64,000 bases of DNA from NCBI RefSeq assembly GCF_024509525.1, contig NZ_JAMWEM010000004.1, positions 1 through 64,000 of the forward strand, written 5' to 3'. The notes below the pieces were generated by a model that saw nothing but the letters and a program-made list of their open reading frames with translations, was not told the origin of the DNA and made no database searches. Shown here piece by piece: positions 22,990 through 31,528 of this stretch. Position 1 is the stretch's first letter, and each line of letters begins with the position of its first letter. Made by a program: the position numbers and the translations under genes. The stretch is from Streptococcus suis. GTDB lineage: Bacteria > Bacillota > Bacilli > Lactobacillales > Streptococcaceae.

Positions 22990-23013
22990 TTATTATTCTA
23001 TAAGGGTTTAAGA

Positions 23014-23490
23014 CTAATCTCGACTAAAGCCAGTTGCCCCTGTCCTTGCGATATTCTTAATGCCGTAAGGCTGAATCACGCGCAGAAGGGCGTCAATCTT
23101 ATCGCCATCACCAGTCATCTGAATGGTAATAGAATGGGGCGCTACATCAACAACACTAGCTCGGAAGGGCTGGATAATGGCTAAAATTTCTGCCCGTTTT
23201 GCTGGAGGCGCCGAAATCTTAACTAGAATTACTTCCCGTTCCAAGTGTGGAATATCCGTCAAATCGCGGACACGGACCACATCAATCAAGCGATTGAGTT
23301 GCTTGATGATTTGTTCCACTTCGTCCATAGTTGCCACATCGACAATCACTGTAACTCGGGAAATGCCATCTACTTCTGTCGGACCGACGGATATGGACTC
23401 AATATTGATTTGCCGCCGAGATAGGACGCCTGTAAAGCGGTTGAGGACACCTGAGGAATTCCGTAATTTCGCTGTTAACATTCTACGCAT
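23014..23490 (-). CDS. ilvN: Acetolactate synthase small subunit (IlvN/IlvH)
   Basis: Regulatory subunit that gives valine feedback to IlvB. 158 residues: N-terminal ACT domain (LRNSSGVLNRFTGVLSRRQINIES) and the C-terminal ACT-like domain. It overlaps ilvB by 8 bp, which keeps subunit ratios coupled. Confidence 0.93.
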   Translation of the reverse strand: MRRMLTAKLRNSSGVLNRFTGVLSRRQINIESISVGPTEVDGISRVTVIVDVATMDEVEQIIKQLNRLIDVVRVRDLTDIPHLEREVILVKISAPPAKRAEILAIIQPFRASVVDVAPHSITIQMTGDGDKIDALLRVIQPYGIKNIARTGATGFSRD

Positions 23491-25186
23491 TGAACTTCAC
23501 CCCCAACATTTCTGCATTGCTCTTGCCGGCAGGCACCATCGGTTGGACATGCTCTGCACGAGATATATGGAGCTCTACCAACATAGGCTTATCTTCCAAA
23601 ATGACTTGCATATCTTCGGATAAGGTCGCTGGATTGTCAAAACTGTAATGGGCAATGCCATATGCTTCTGCTAAAAGCTGGAAATTTGGTTCATCATCAA
23701 ACACCGACTGACTACGACGTTCATTATAGAAGGACTCTTGCCATTGACGTACCATTCCTAATGAATGATTGTTAATCAGAACCACCTTTATCGGCACACC
23801 ATAGCCATTGAGAATGGCCAATTCCTGATTCGTCATTTGGAACCCACCATCTCCGACAAAAAGTACGACTTCACGGTCAGGGTTGGCTAATTTGGCACCG
23901 ATAGCTGCAGGAATACCAAAGCCCATGGTTCCCATTCCACCAGATGTTATCAATTGGCGAGCGTGTTTGTAAGGATAAAATTGAGCTGTCCACATCTGGT
24001 GCTGTCCAACGTCTGTAACCACAATTGCATCTCCCTTGGTCAATCGACCAATTAACTCGATAGCTTGTTGAGGCTTAATAAATTCAGTATCTTCTTCATA
24101 TCCAAATGGTGCTCTGCGTTTATTTTCTAAAACCTTAGCTGTCCAATCTGCATAATCAGTTTCTACTGTATCAAGATTGAGTAATGATTGAAGTGTCGCT
24201 TTGGCATCGCCTACAACGGGAATAGCTGTCTTGACAACTTTTCCGATTTCTGCCGGATCAACATCAATATGAGCAATGGTAGCGTTGGGAGCATAGGTCG
24301 TAGGATTCCCTGTCAAGCGGTCATCGAAACGAGCCCCGATATTGATGATGTAATCTGCATCATTCATAGCCATATTCGCTGCATAAGAACCATGCATTCC
24401 ACCCATAGATAGGGAAAGCTCATGCTCAATTGGCATAGCTCCCAAACCGAGTAAGGTTGAGACAACCGGAATACGATAACGCTCCGCAAAAGCAATCAGT
24501 TCTTGGTTGGCGTCTGCATAGTTGACACCTCCGCCTGCTAAAATGACCGGTTGTTTAGCTGCTGTCAGCTGTTGAAGAATTTTCTTCACTTGCAGGCCAT
24601 TTGGTTCAACGGTAGGCTGATAACTCGGCAAATGAACAACCGGATCATGATAGCTCTCAACAATTTTCTCCTGAATATCCTTCGGAACGTCAATAACGAC
24701 TGGACCTGGTCGCCCAGTTGTCGCAATGTGAATTGCCTCAGCAATAACACGAGGAATATCAGCAGTATCGCGAATTTGGTAATTATACTTGGTAATCGGC
24801 ATGGTCATACCCAAGACATCCGCTTCTTGGAAAGCATCCTTACCAATCCCTCGCGTTGCTACTTGACCAGTAAAGACTAAAAGGGGTACGCTATCTCCCA
24901 TAGCATCTGCAATACCTGTAATAGCATTGGTCGCTCCAGGCCCAGATGTTACAATCGCTACACCTATTTTCCCTGAGGATTTTGCGTACCCTTCAGCTGC
25001 ATGTATAGCCCCTTGCTCATGACGCGCTAGGATGTGTTGAATCCCATCATACTGGTAAACTGCATCATATAATGGTAAGACCGCACCTCCTGGATAACCA
25101 AAAACAAGGTCAACGCCTAATTGATGTAAGGTTTCTAAAATCAAAAACGAACCAGACCGAGGTTGATCCAATTGAATTTCTTGCAC
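23483..25186 (-). CDS. ilvB: Acetolactate synthase large subunit (IlvB)
   Basis: ThDP-dependent enzyme making acetolactate or acetohydroxybutyrate. 567 residues with the three TPP domains: N-terminal PYR domain with the catalytic Glu (RHEQGAIHAAEGYAK), central FAD-type domain, and C-terminal PP domain with ThDP motif GDGGFQMTNQELAIL...NNHSLGMVRQW. The start is GTG at 25186, preceded by GAGGGGG. First gene of ilvBN-C-A and directly behind a perfect CodY operator. Membership of the biosynthetic (AHAS) class follows from the attached small subunit. Confidence 0.95.
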   Translation of the reverse strand: MQEIQLDQPRSGSFLILETLHQLGVDLVFGYPGGAVLPLYDAVYQYDGIQHILARHEQGAIHAAEGYAKSSGKIGVAIVTSGPGATNAITGIADAMGDSVPLLVFTGQVATRGIGKDAFQEADVLGMTMPITKYNYQIRDTADIPRVIAEAIHIATTGRPGPVVIDVPKDIQEKIVESYHDPVVHLPSYQPTVEPNGLQVKKILQQLTAAKQPVILAGGGVNYADANQELIAFAERYRIPVVSTLLGLGAMPIEHELSLSMGGMHGSYAANMAMNDADYIINIGARFDDRLTGNPTTYAPNATIAHIDVDPAEIGKVVKTAIPVVGDAKATLQSLLNLDTVETDYADWTAKVLENKRRAPFGYEEDTEFIKPQQAIELIGRLTKGDAIVVTDVGQHQMWTAQFYPYKHARQLITSGGMGTMGFGIPAAIGAKLANPDREVVLFVGDGGFQMTNQELAILNGYGVPIKVVLINNHSLGMVRQWQESFYNERRSQSVFDDEPNFQLLAEAYGIAHYSFDNPATLSEDMQVILEDKPMLVELHISRAEHVQPMVPAGKSNAEMLGVKFNA

Positions 25187-25221
25187 GAATAATCCCCCTC
25201 TCTATAGAATTGTTACCTACT

Positions 25222-25249
25222 ATGATAACACATGGACCACGAATGTCAA
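25222..25249 (-). promoter_or_regulatory. ilvB promoter
   Basis: Minus strand TTGACA (25249-25244), 16 bp spacer, TATCAT (25227-25222), about 36 bp upstream of the GTG start. Confidence 0.7.
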
Positions 25250-25251
25250 GA

Positions 25252-25266
25252 AATTTTCTGAAAATT
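25252..25266 (-). promoter_or_regulatory. Perfect CodY box of the ilv operon
   Basis: AATTTTCTGAAAATT is a 15-of-15 match to AATTTTCWGAAAATT. It lies 2 bp upstream of the ilvB -35, ideal for blocking polymerase when branched-chain amino acids and GTP are high. CodY control of ilv genes is well known in Firmicutes. Confidence 0.88.
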
Positions 25267-25404
25267 CCTACATTTGTTCGATTTCTTAAAAATTTCCTAA
25301 CTTTCTCTTAAGCTAAGCTTAACAAAAAATTAGACACCACTTGGTTTTAGATTGGTTTTAGAAAACTCACGTATAGTAGCCATAGAAATTCAACAAGAGA
25401 GGTT

Positions 25405-26463
25405 ATGAATATGTACTATGTCGTTATTCCAGCTTACCAACCAGATGATAAACTCATCCATTTACTAGAAGAAATGAGAGCACGCCTTGACTGCCAAGTC
25501 GTTGTCGTAGATGATGGGAGCACCGGTGAGGCACAAACCATTATCGAAATAGCAAAATCCTATGCTACTGTCTTGCATCACGATACCAACCAAGGAAAAG
25601 GACAAGCGCTTCGCACAGCTTTCCACTATATCCAAACCAGGCAAAAAGATGCGGTGATTGTCACAGCAGATGCAGATGGACAGCACACTGTAACCGATAT
25701 TGACCGCGTTGCTCACGCAGCAATACGCTTGCCAAACCGGCTTGTCTTGGGAGTCCGGCAATTTACAAACGATATCCCTCTCCGAAGTCGTTTTGGAAAC
25801 AAATTAACACGACTCCTCTTTCATTTGCAAACAGGGGTCAAGGTGACCGATACGCAGACAGGACTTCGTGCCTTTCATACCGATCTTATCCCTTTCATGC
25901 TAACCATTGAAGGAAATCGATATGAGTATGAGATGAATATGCTCACTCAAGCCAGCAAACGCTATAAGATTCTGGAAGTTCTGATTGAAACCATCTACAT
26001 TGACGATAATGCCAGCTCTCACTTTCGTCCAATTCGTGACGGGCTCATGATATACAAGAATCTTTTCAAATTTACCCTCGCGTCCCTGAGCGGATTTATT
26101 ATTGACTACAGTATGTACGCCTTAGTCTTGCTAGTGATGACTGCTGTCCCAACTGGCTTACGCCTCTTGGTTGCCAATACTGTTGCTCGGGTGACGAGCT
26201 CCGTCTGCAACTTCTCACTCAATAAAAAGTTGGTCTTCAATGACGACCAAAGTGTTGGCAAGACAGGAGCCGGCTACTTCGCTCTTGTCATCACACTCTT
26301 CCTTTGCGATACTGCCCTGCTGTATATTTTCAATCAAGTACTCGGTATCAACCTTTACTTGGTTAAAATTGTAGTTGGTGTCTTGCTATTTTTCGTATCT
26401 TGGTTTGTTCAGAAAAAATTGATTTTTAAAGAAAGGAATACATTTTCCCATGAAATTTATTAA
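25405..26463 (+). CDS. Family 2 glycosyltransferase fused to a GtrA-like membrane domain
   Basis: 352 residues. Residues 1-215 are a DPM1/GtrB-type GT2 domain (VVVDDGST, catalytic/metal DADGQH); residues about 225-345 are a four-helix GtrA flippase-like domain. Such fusions transfer a sugar to undecaprenyl phosphate and help flip it. AGAGAGG precedes the ATG. It overlaps the next gene by 14 bp, so the two products are probably made together. The sugar and acceptor cannot be deduced. Confidence 0.88.
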   Translation: MNMYYVVIPAYQPDDKLIHLLEEMRARLDCQVVVVDDGSTGEAQTIIEIAKSYATVLHHDTNQGKGQALRTAFHYIQTRQKDAVIVTADADGQHTVTDIDRVAHAAIRLPNRLVLGVRQFTNDIPLRSRFGNKLTRLLFHLQTGVKVTDTQTGLRAFHTDLIPFMLTIEGNRYEYEMNMLTQASKRYKILEVLIETIYIDDNASSHFRPIRDGLMIYKNLFKFTLASLSGFIIDYSMYALVLLVMTAVPTGLRLLVANTVARVTSSVCNFSLNKKLVFNDDQSVGKTGAGYFALVITLFLCDTALLYIFNQVLGINLYLVKIVVGVLLFFVSWFVQKKLIFKERNTFSHEIY

Positions 26464-27370
26464 GAAGCCATTTGTATATGCTAGCCTCTTCGGAACGCTC
26501 TTGACCGGAGGCTTCACCTATTCTATACTCAAGACATTTGTCATCTCTGAGGCTATTACAACTGTTGCGTCAACTACTACAGCAACGGCCAACACGACCT
26601 CTAGCACTGCAGCAACAACTGCAACTAATGTGACCTCCTCAAATACTTCCTACTCTGATGACAATATTCAAATTTCTCTTGAGACTATTACGACGAATAA
26701 TACAACTGTCTATGTTGCTGATATTCAGGTCAGCTCTGCTGAATACTTGAAAACAGCTTTGGCACAAAATACTTACGGTACCAACGTGACCGCCAAAACA
26801 TCCGAAACAGCTGCTGCCAATAATGCTATCTTGGCTGTCAACGGCGACTATTACGGCGCTAACTCAACTGGTTATGTTATTAAGAACGGTGTCCTCTATC
26901 GTGATACGGTGCGTAACAATGCTTCCTATGGTGATTTAGCTATTTACGCAGACGGATCATTTGAAATTATTTACGAGAATGAGATTAGTGCCCAAGAATT
27001 GATTGATAAGGGCGTTGTCAACCTTCTCGCCTTTGGTCCAGCACTAGTAGAAAATGGGGAAATCGTTGTTGATACCTCGACAGAAGTTGGACAGGCTATG
27101 TCCTCAAATCCTCGCTCGGCCATTGGTATCATCGATGAAAACCACTACATCATCGTTGTTGCAGACGGACGTACATCCGAAAGTGAAGGCCTATCCCTCT
27201 ATCAATTAGCTGAGGTCATGAAACAGTATGGAGCGACGACTGCCTATAACCTGGACGGTGGCGGTTCGTCAACTCTCTACTTCAACGGACAAATTATTAA
27301 CAAACCAACAACTAACGGAAATACTATTTCAGAAAGGGCGGTGAGCGATATTGTCTACATCGGTTACTAA
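26450..27370 (+). CDS. Secreted phosphodiester glycosidase (NAGPA/DUF2233) family protein
   Basis: 306 residues: N-terminal membrane anchor (about 8-30), a Thr/Ala/Ser-rich stretch (about 35-65), then a NAGPA domain with NGDYYG, FGPALVENG, VVADGRT and the hallmark AYNLDGGGSSTLYFNG. Members cleave sugar-phosphodiester linkages; bacterial ones sit with exopolysaccharide or wall-polymer genes. Here it is in one unit with a GT2-GtrA protein, which suggests a role in trimming or modifying a surface glycan. That role is inferred. Confidence 0.85.
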   Translation: MKFIKKPFVYASLFGTLLTGGFTYSILKTFVISEAITTVASTTTATANTTSSTAATTATNVTSSNTSYSDDNIQISLETITTNNTTVYVADIQVSSAEYLKTALAQNTYGTNVTAKTSETAAANNAILAVNGDYYGANSTGYVIKNGVLYRDTVRNNASYGDLAIYADGSFEIIYENEISAQELIDKGVVNLLAFGPALVENGEIVVDTSTEVGQAMSSNPRSAIGIIDENHYIIVVADGRTSESEGLSLYQLAEVMKQYGATTAYNLDGGGSSTLYFNGQIINKPTTNGNTISERAVSDIVYIGY

Positions 27371-27770
27371 GTCACATTCAACACGCGCCATGCGCACTTT
27401 TCTCACCTATTTTGCACTCTCAGCTTTTCTTTTCATCTTTAGTCGTATTTATGAGAGTTTTAGTTATGGGGAAGTTTCCTTCTATATGCACTACATGTTC
27501 TGCGTAACCTTGATTGGTGGAGCGATTGTCCTAGGAATGATGGCCCTGAAGAAAAACCTCTCCCGTATCAGTTTCAACCTCTGGAATTCCGGGGTCGCCG
27601 TGATTACTGCGGGCTTCCTCCTACGCGGTATTATCAACCTTTCAGGACGTTCTACGACACTGGACAAGCCCTACTGGTATATCGGCTGTGCCATCCTCCT
27701 TATTGCTCTGGTTTCTATTCCAATTACTGCAGCGACATCCAAAAAAACGTCAGAAACAATCACAGAATAA
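27351..27770 (+). CDS. Four-helix membrane protein of unknown function
   Basis: 139 residues, four hydrophobic segments (about 17-34, 44-62, 75-95, 110-127) with short charged loops. The frame overlaps the previous gene by 20 bp with a TTG start at 27351 behind GGTGAG; an ATG 39 bp downstream is an alternative. Third and last gene of the GT2-NAGPA unit, followed by a terminator. I do not recognise a family. Confidence 0.7.
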   Translation: MSTSVTKSHSTRAMRTFLTYFALSAFLFIFSRIYESFSYGEVSFYMHYMFCVTLIGGAIVLGMMALKKNLSRISFNLWNSGVAVITAGFLLRGIINLSGRSTTLDKPYWYIGCAILLIALVSIPITAATSKKTSETITE

Positions 27771-27773
27771 ACA

Positions 27774-27822
27774 AAATAGAATATTACTAGAAAGAAACAG
27801 CTAGTAGCATTCTATTTTTTAT
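27774..27822 (+). terminator. Terminator of the GT2-NAGPA unit
   Basis: AAATAGAATATTACTAG / CTAGTAGCATTCTATTT stem (one mismatch) followed by TTTATTTC; some T-richness also on the minus strand. Confidence 0.8.
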
Positions 27823-27940
27823 TTCAAGTATTTCATTATCTCTCCCATTACCAAAAAGAAAAACCCGATAGCCTCGAGCTTAAAATTTAGATAACATCTA
27901 CTTTTTTAAAGCCGTTCACATATCGAGTTTATTCTATATA

Positions 27941-28786
27941 TTATAAGTACAAGTATTTAAACAAAGCGATTGCAAGGATTGATGCGAGGATTGGAGCAAC
28001 CACTGGCACCCAAGCATACCACCATTTTGAATCAGATTTTGCTTCACCAAGTACTGTTTTTGGCAGGAAGTGGTGAAGAAGACGTGGACCAAGGTCACGA
28101 GCAGGGTTAAGAGCTGGACCTGTAGGCCCTCCGACAGAGATAACAAGGGCTGCAACCAAGAACCCGATACCTACGTGAGCTACCGCAAGTGAACCGTTGA
28201 AGTATTGATTTACCGCTGCTTCTACTGCATCACCAGCCAAGCCTGACGCCTTAGCTTCAACGATTGTTTGGTGACCAAAGTAGTTCTTAGTCAAGGCAAG
28301 TGCTCCAAAGAAAAGAACAAATGAACCCACGAACTCATTCAAAAAACCATTAATAGTTGCTTTCTTACGTGACTCAACCGTGCCGTCATCTAGTGAGTTG
28401 ATTGTTGAGAATGAACCAAGCACATGGTTTGAGTTTTCTGTTTTAAGGAAGTAAGGTTTGTAAACCAAAACAACGAGTGCTTGACCAACAATAGCACCAG
28501 CAATTTGAGCAATGATATAACCAGGTACATGTGCCCACTCAAAAAGCCCTGAAACAGCCAAACCAAGTGTGAAGGCAGGGTTGATGTGGTTACCAGAAAC
28601 ATCACCAAACATGAGTGCTGGCATCATAACAGCAAAGCCATAACCAAATGCAATTGTCAGCCAACCAGCATTGTTCCCTTTAGTACCTTTTAGGTCAACG
28701 TTTGCAACGGCACCGTTACCAAAAATGATAAGAAACGCTGTTGCGATAAACTCAGTGATGTATTTCACTGTCCATGTAATATCCAT
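27941..28786 (-). CDS. Aquaglyceroporin (GlpF/Gla family)
   Basis: Channel for glycerol, water or small polyols. 281 residues, six helices plus two half-helices carrying the twin motifs NHINPAFTLG and GPALNPARDLGPR; the Asp after the second NPAR indicates a glycerol-type pore. The long loop between (about 105-150) matches streptococcal Gla-type proteins. Divergent from an FNT transporter with a shared 136-bp control region containing a cre-like site. Confidence 0.9.
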   Translation of the reverse strand: MDITWTVKYITEFIATAFLIIFGNGAVANVDLKGTKGNNAGWLTIAFGYGFAVMMPALMFGDVSGNHINPAFTLGLAVSGLFEWAHVPGYIIAQIAGAIVGQALVVLVYKPYFLKTENSNHVLGSFSTINSLDDGTVESRKKATINGFLNEFVGSFVLFFGALALTKNYFGHQTIVEAKASGLAGDAVEAAVNQYFNGSLAVAHVGIGFLVAALVISVGGPTGPALNPARDLGPRLLHHFLPKTVLGEAKSDSKWWYAWVPVVAPILASILAIALFKYLYL

Positions 28787-28821
28787 ATTTTTCTTAATTT
28801 CCTTTCAATAGTTGAATTTTT

Positions 28822-28851
28822 TTGGACAAGTACCATTTTATCAAGTATAAT
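28822..28851 (+). promoter_or_regulatory. Promoter of the FNT transporter gene
   Basis: TTGGAC (28822-28827), 18 bp spacer, perfect TATAAT (28846-28851). Confidence 0.65.
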
Positions 28852-28877
28852 AAACAAAGTAAAGCTATTAGACAAAA

Positions 28878-28891
28878 AGAAAACGTTTACT
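28878..28891 (+). promoter_or_regulatory. cre-like CcpA site between gla and the FNT gene
   Basis: AGAAAACGTTTACT fits TGWAANCGNTNWCA except at the first and last bases. It lies about 27 bp after the -10 of the FNT promoter, where CcpA would act as a roadblock. Confidence 0.5.
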
Positions 28892-28922
28892 ACAAAAACT
28901 GTGACAGGATGGCAAGGAGATT

Positions 28923-29726
28923 ATGATGGAAACCAAAACCGATTCATTGATGTATACAATTGAAAAAAGCATTAGGAAAAAAGCAGACTTATTTGAACGT
29001 AGCTTCATAGGCTATGGTGTCCGTTCTATGCTAGCCAGCCTCTATCTCGGTCTAGGAATTGTGATTTCCCTCTATACCGCTGACAAACTAAACCATGTCG
29101 CAGAAGGCCTAGGAAAGTTTAGTTATGGTATCCTATTCGGTTGGGGCTTGGCCATGATTTTGTATATGAATGCAGAATTGGGAACCTCCAATATGATGTA
29201 CATGACGGTTGCCATTCATCGAAAAGTAATTCCAACCAAAACAGCTATCAGCATGCTGGCAACCTGTATCTTCTTTAACTTTATCGGTGCAGTCCTTGTC
29301 TGCTACCTCATCTCTCTCACCCTACCCTATCAGCATATCGATGCGCACAGTTATTTATTCGAAGCAACCGTGACAAAATTAGGCAAGACGCCCGCAACTC
29401 AATTTATCGAAGGGATTTTTGCTAATATCGTTGTCAATATCGGTGTCTTCACCTTTTTACGGATAAAGGATGATGCCGGACGCGTGATTTCCCTGATTTT
29501 CATCATCTTTATTTTTGCCTTTCTCGGCTATGAGCACGTTATTGCCAACTTCTCAACCTTCTCTCTTGCTTTCTTTGCAAATGGCGGAGCTGTTGAGGGG
29601 ATGACGGTGATGAGCGTATTGAGCAATTTCCTCTTCTCAGGTTTAGGAAATTATATCGGTGGAGGAATTTGCATTGGATTGCTCTACAGTTGGCTGAACA
29701 ACCAATCAAGCTTATATGTAGATTAG
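28923..29726 (+). CDS. Formate/nitrite transporter (FNT) family channel
   Basis: 267 residues, six helices with the FNT half-helix breaks (AELGTSNMMYMT in the first repeat, NIVVNIGVF in the second). In fermenting streptococci such channels export formate or related weak acids; nitrite use is unlikely here. Two ATGs in tandem; the first is used. The GGCAAGGAG site fits either. Confidence 0.85.
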   Translation: MMETKTDSLMYTIEKSIRKKADLFERSFIGYGVRSMLASLYLGLGIVISLYTADKLNHVAEGLGKFSYGILFGWGLAMILYMNAELGTSNMMYMTVAIHRKVIPTKTAISMLATCIFFNFIGAVLVCYLISLTLPYQHIDAHSYLFEATVTKLGKTPATQFIEGIFANIVVNIGVFTFLRIKDDAGRVISLIFIIFIFAFLGYEHVIANFSTFSLAFFANGGAVEGMTVMSVLSNFLFSGLGNYIGGGICIGLLYSWLNNQSSLYVD

Positions 29727-29825
29727 CACTCTTCGAAAATCAAACTCAGACATCCTTGACTTGATGAACTTCAGTTCGATCTGCCCTTGCGTCGCCTCGT
29801 CTGGGTTTGACTTTCATTGAGTATA
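29727..29825 (+). repeat. RUP-like repeat, copy 2
   Basis: About 99 bp from ACTCTTCGAAAATCAAACTC to TTTCATTGAGTATA, directly after the FNT gene's stop. Shares GACTTGATGAACTTCAGTTC with copy 1 and the same terminal sequences as copy 3 in inverted orientation. Confidence 0.7.
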
Positions 29826-29833
29826 ACCCATCA

Positions 29834-29869
29834 AAAAACACTGCGGTTGCACTTGAACCGTAGTGTTTT
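29834..29869 (-). terminator. lrgAB terminator
   Basis: AAAACACTACGGTT / AACCGCAGTGTTTT stem (one mismatch), followed by TTTGATG on the minus strand; overlaps the lrgB stop. Confidence 0.85.
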
Positions 29870-30563
29870 ATTTTAGTATAATTTGAGCAATAATCGGACT
29901 AATCACGACATACATTACCCCTGTAATCCCAATGGCCAGCCCCGCCATGGCTCCTTGGGTACGGCCGTATTTTATTGCTGTACCTGTTCCGATAGCATGC
30001 CCTGTCCCTCCCAGAGCGAGCCCAACTGCGACAGGATCTTCGATGTTTAATGCTTTCAAAAAAACAGGTCCAAGGACGCTTGTCAAAATCCCTGTTGCAA
30101 CGACAACAACCAAGGTCACCGTTGCAATCCCTTGCATTTTATCCGTAATCCCAACAGCCATGGCCGTCGTTACAGACTTTGGAAAAAGAGAGATGGCTAG
30201 GAAATAATCCATTCCGAATAATTTGGCAACAATCGCGGTAAAGCTGGTATTCACGATACAGGCCACAAAGATACCCAGGAGAATACTGCGAATATGGTGT
30301 TTCATCAGATGAAACGAGCGATACAGAGGAATACCAAGTGCAACTGTAGAAGGGACGATAAGCATGTTGAGGTAGGCTCCTCCGACATAATAATCTGCAT
30401 AGGAGATGCCTGTCAGCTTCAAAAATAAAATAACCAAGCCCGTCGCAACTAAAAGTGGCGTTGTAATAGGATGAGGAAATCTCCTATGGAGTAACATCCC
30501 CAGTAAATAAGCCCCTATGGAGAGCAGAATTCCAAAAATTGGATTTGAAAAAAGTTCAGTCAT
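29868..30563 (-). CDS. lrgB: LrgB/CidB-family membrane protein
   Basis: 231 residues, seven to eight membrane segments, conserved LFPKSVTTAMAVGI and GGTGHAIGTGTA stretches. With LrgA it forms the antiholin-like pair affecting autolysis; in S. mutans and B. subtilis the pair also imports pyruvate. It overlaps lrgA by 8 bp. No lytST genes are adjacent. Confidence 0.9.
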   Translation of the reverse strand: MTELFSNPIFGILLSIGAYLLGMLLHRRFPHPITTPLLVATGLVILFLKLTGISYADYYVGGAYLNMLIVPSTVALGIPLYRSFHLMKHHIRSILLGIFVACIVNTSFTAIVAKLFGMDYFLAISLFPKSVTTAMAVGITDKMQGIATVTLVVVVATGILTSVLGPVFLKALNIEDPVAVGLALGGTGHAIGTGTAIKYGRTQGAMAGLAIGITGVMYVVISPIIAQIILK

Positions 30564-30936
30564 GCTTCACCTCTATATCAACGTAATCTCCCTCAAACTG
30601 TCTCTTAACGAATTGGACAACCAGACCAATCACTAAGGTATTCAGAAAAATGGCTCCAAAAATAATCAGAACGATGGGAAGTAAGAAACTCTTAATCGCA
30701 TCAAATCGCTCCATAATTCCTACAGCAGCAGGTAGAAAGAGAATGGTCATATTGGCTAATAGGAAATTCCCCACTGTATTGATATGACGCAGGCGAATCA
30801 CCTTAAACTCCAAAGCCAAAAATAGAAGGATGAGCCCAATGATACTACCCGGGATGGGCAGATGAAAAAGGCTAGAAATAGCTTCTCCTAAAAATGAAAA
30901 TATCAGAATGATCATAAACTGAACATATAACTTCAT
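30556..30936 (-). CDS. lrgA: LrgA/CidA-family holin-like protein
   Basis: 126 residues from the ATG at 30936, chosen because GGAGGAG lies directly before it; the frame extends to 30984 without support. Four membrane segments with the LrgA signature LPIPGSIIGL. Partner of LrgB. A cre-like site upstream (31064-31077) suggests catabolite control as described for S. mutans lrgAB. Confidence 0.9.
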   Translation of the reverse strand: MKLYVQFMIILIFSFLGEAISSLFHLPIPGSIIGLILLFLALEFKVIRLRHINTVGNFLLANMTILFLPAAVGIMERFDAIKSFLLPIVLIIFGAIFLNTLVIGLVVQFVKRQFEGDYVDIEVKHD

Positions 30937-31031
30937 AGCTCCTCCAAAGTGGCCTATTTCCAAGATTTTCCGAGCTCTATTCAATCGTCAACAACTGTAA
31001 CATCGTGATAGGGCATTTCTTTCTGACAATA

Positions 31032-31059
31032 AGTTTACTACTCTGAAAATATTTTTCAA
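31032..31059 (-). promoter_or_regulatory. Candidate lrgA promoter
   Basis: Minus strand TTGAAA (31059-31054), 16 bp spacer, TAAACT (31037-31032). Moderately weak; lies just downstream of the cre-like site. Confidence 0.45.
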
Positions 31060-31063
31060 GGTT

Positions 31064-31077
31064 ATAAAACGTTTACA
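31064..31077. promoter_or_regulatory. cre-like CcpA site upstream of lrgAB
   Basis: ATAAAACGTTTACA matches TGWAANCGNTNWCA at all but the first two positions. Located just upstream of the candidate lrgA -35. Confidence 0.5.
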
Positions 31078-31113
31078 CGAGAAAATTTATCAGAATTCAA
31101 GTTATATAAATAC

Positions 31114-31142
31114 TTGACAATCTATGTTTATAGGTGTATATT
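31114..31142 (+). promoter_or_regulatory. Promoter of the PadR operon
   Basis: TTGACA (31114-31119), 17 bp spacer, TATATT (31137-31142). Downstream up to 31178 is almost pure A/T. Confidence 0.7.
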
Positions 31143-31178
31143 TAGTATATAATAAATTTTGATATATAATATATTTCA
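31143..31178 (+). promoter_or_regulatory. Candidate PadR operator
   Basis: Two direct copies of TATATAATA, 19 bp apart, within an A/T dyad-rich stretch between the -10 and the PadR start codon. PadR proteins typically bind such A/T dyads in their own promoters; binding here is inferred. Confidence 0.45.
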
Positions 31179-31201
31179 ACACAAGAAGAAAGGAGAAGCC
31201 T

Positions 31202-31528
31202 ATGCACTTTCCAGTCCCCGCAGTGCTGACAGAATTTCTCATCATGGCCATTCTGGAATCCGATGATTCTTACGGATATGAAATCTGTCAGACCATAAAA
31301 CTCATTGCCAACATCAAGGAGTCGGCCCTCTATCCTATCCTGAAAAAGCTAGAGCAGAAGGACTTTTTGACCACCTACTCCCAAGAATACCAAGGCCGCA
31401 TGCGAAAGTATTATAGCCTGACCCAGCTGGGCCATGAAGAACTGGTCCGACTCAAAGATGATTGGGATACCTACACAGCAACCATTAACGGGATTATAGA
31501 AGGGAGCGTTCGCCATGACAAGAACTGA
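31202..31528 (+). CDS. PadR-family transcriptional regulator
   Basis: 108 residues: winged helix-turn-helix PadR domain (SDDSYGYEICQTIKL...KESALYPILKKLEQKDFLTTYSQEYQGRMRKYYSLT). No long C-terminal domain, so it belongs to the short subfamily that pairs with membrane-stress genes. It overlaps the next gene by 14 bp and probably represses its own operon. Confidence 0.9.
   Translation: MHFPVPAVLTEFLIMAILESDDSYGYEICQTIKLIANIKESALYPILKKLEQKDFLTTYSQEYQGRMRKYYSLTQLGHEELVRLKDDWDTYTATINGIIEGSVRHDKN

Noticed and set aside
25187-25404. T-box or leader-peptide attenuator upstream of ilvB
   Set aside because: No T-box core, no branched-chain-rich leader peptide, and no terminator before the start; the CodY box suffices.
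31143-31178. A/T-rich stretch as a replication origin element
   Set aside because: No DnaA boxes or dnaA/parB neighbours; position between promoter and PadR start fits an operator better.
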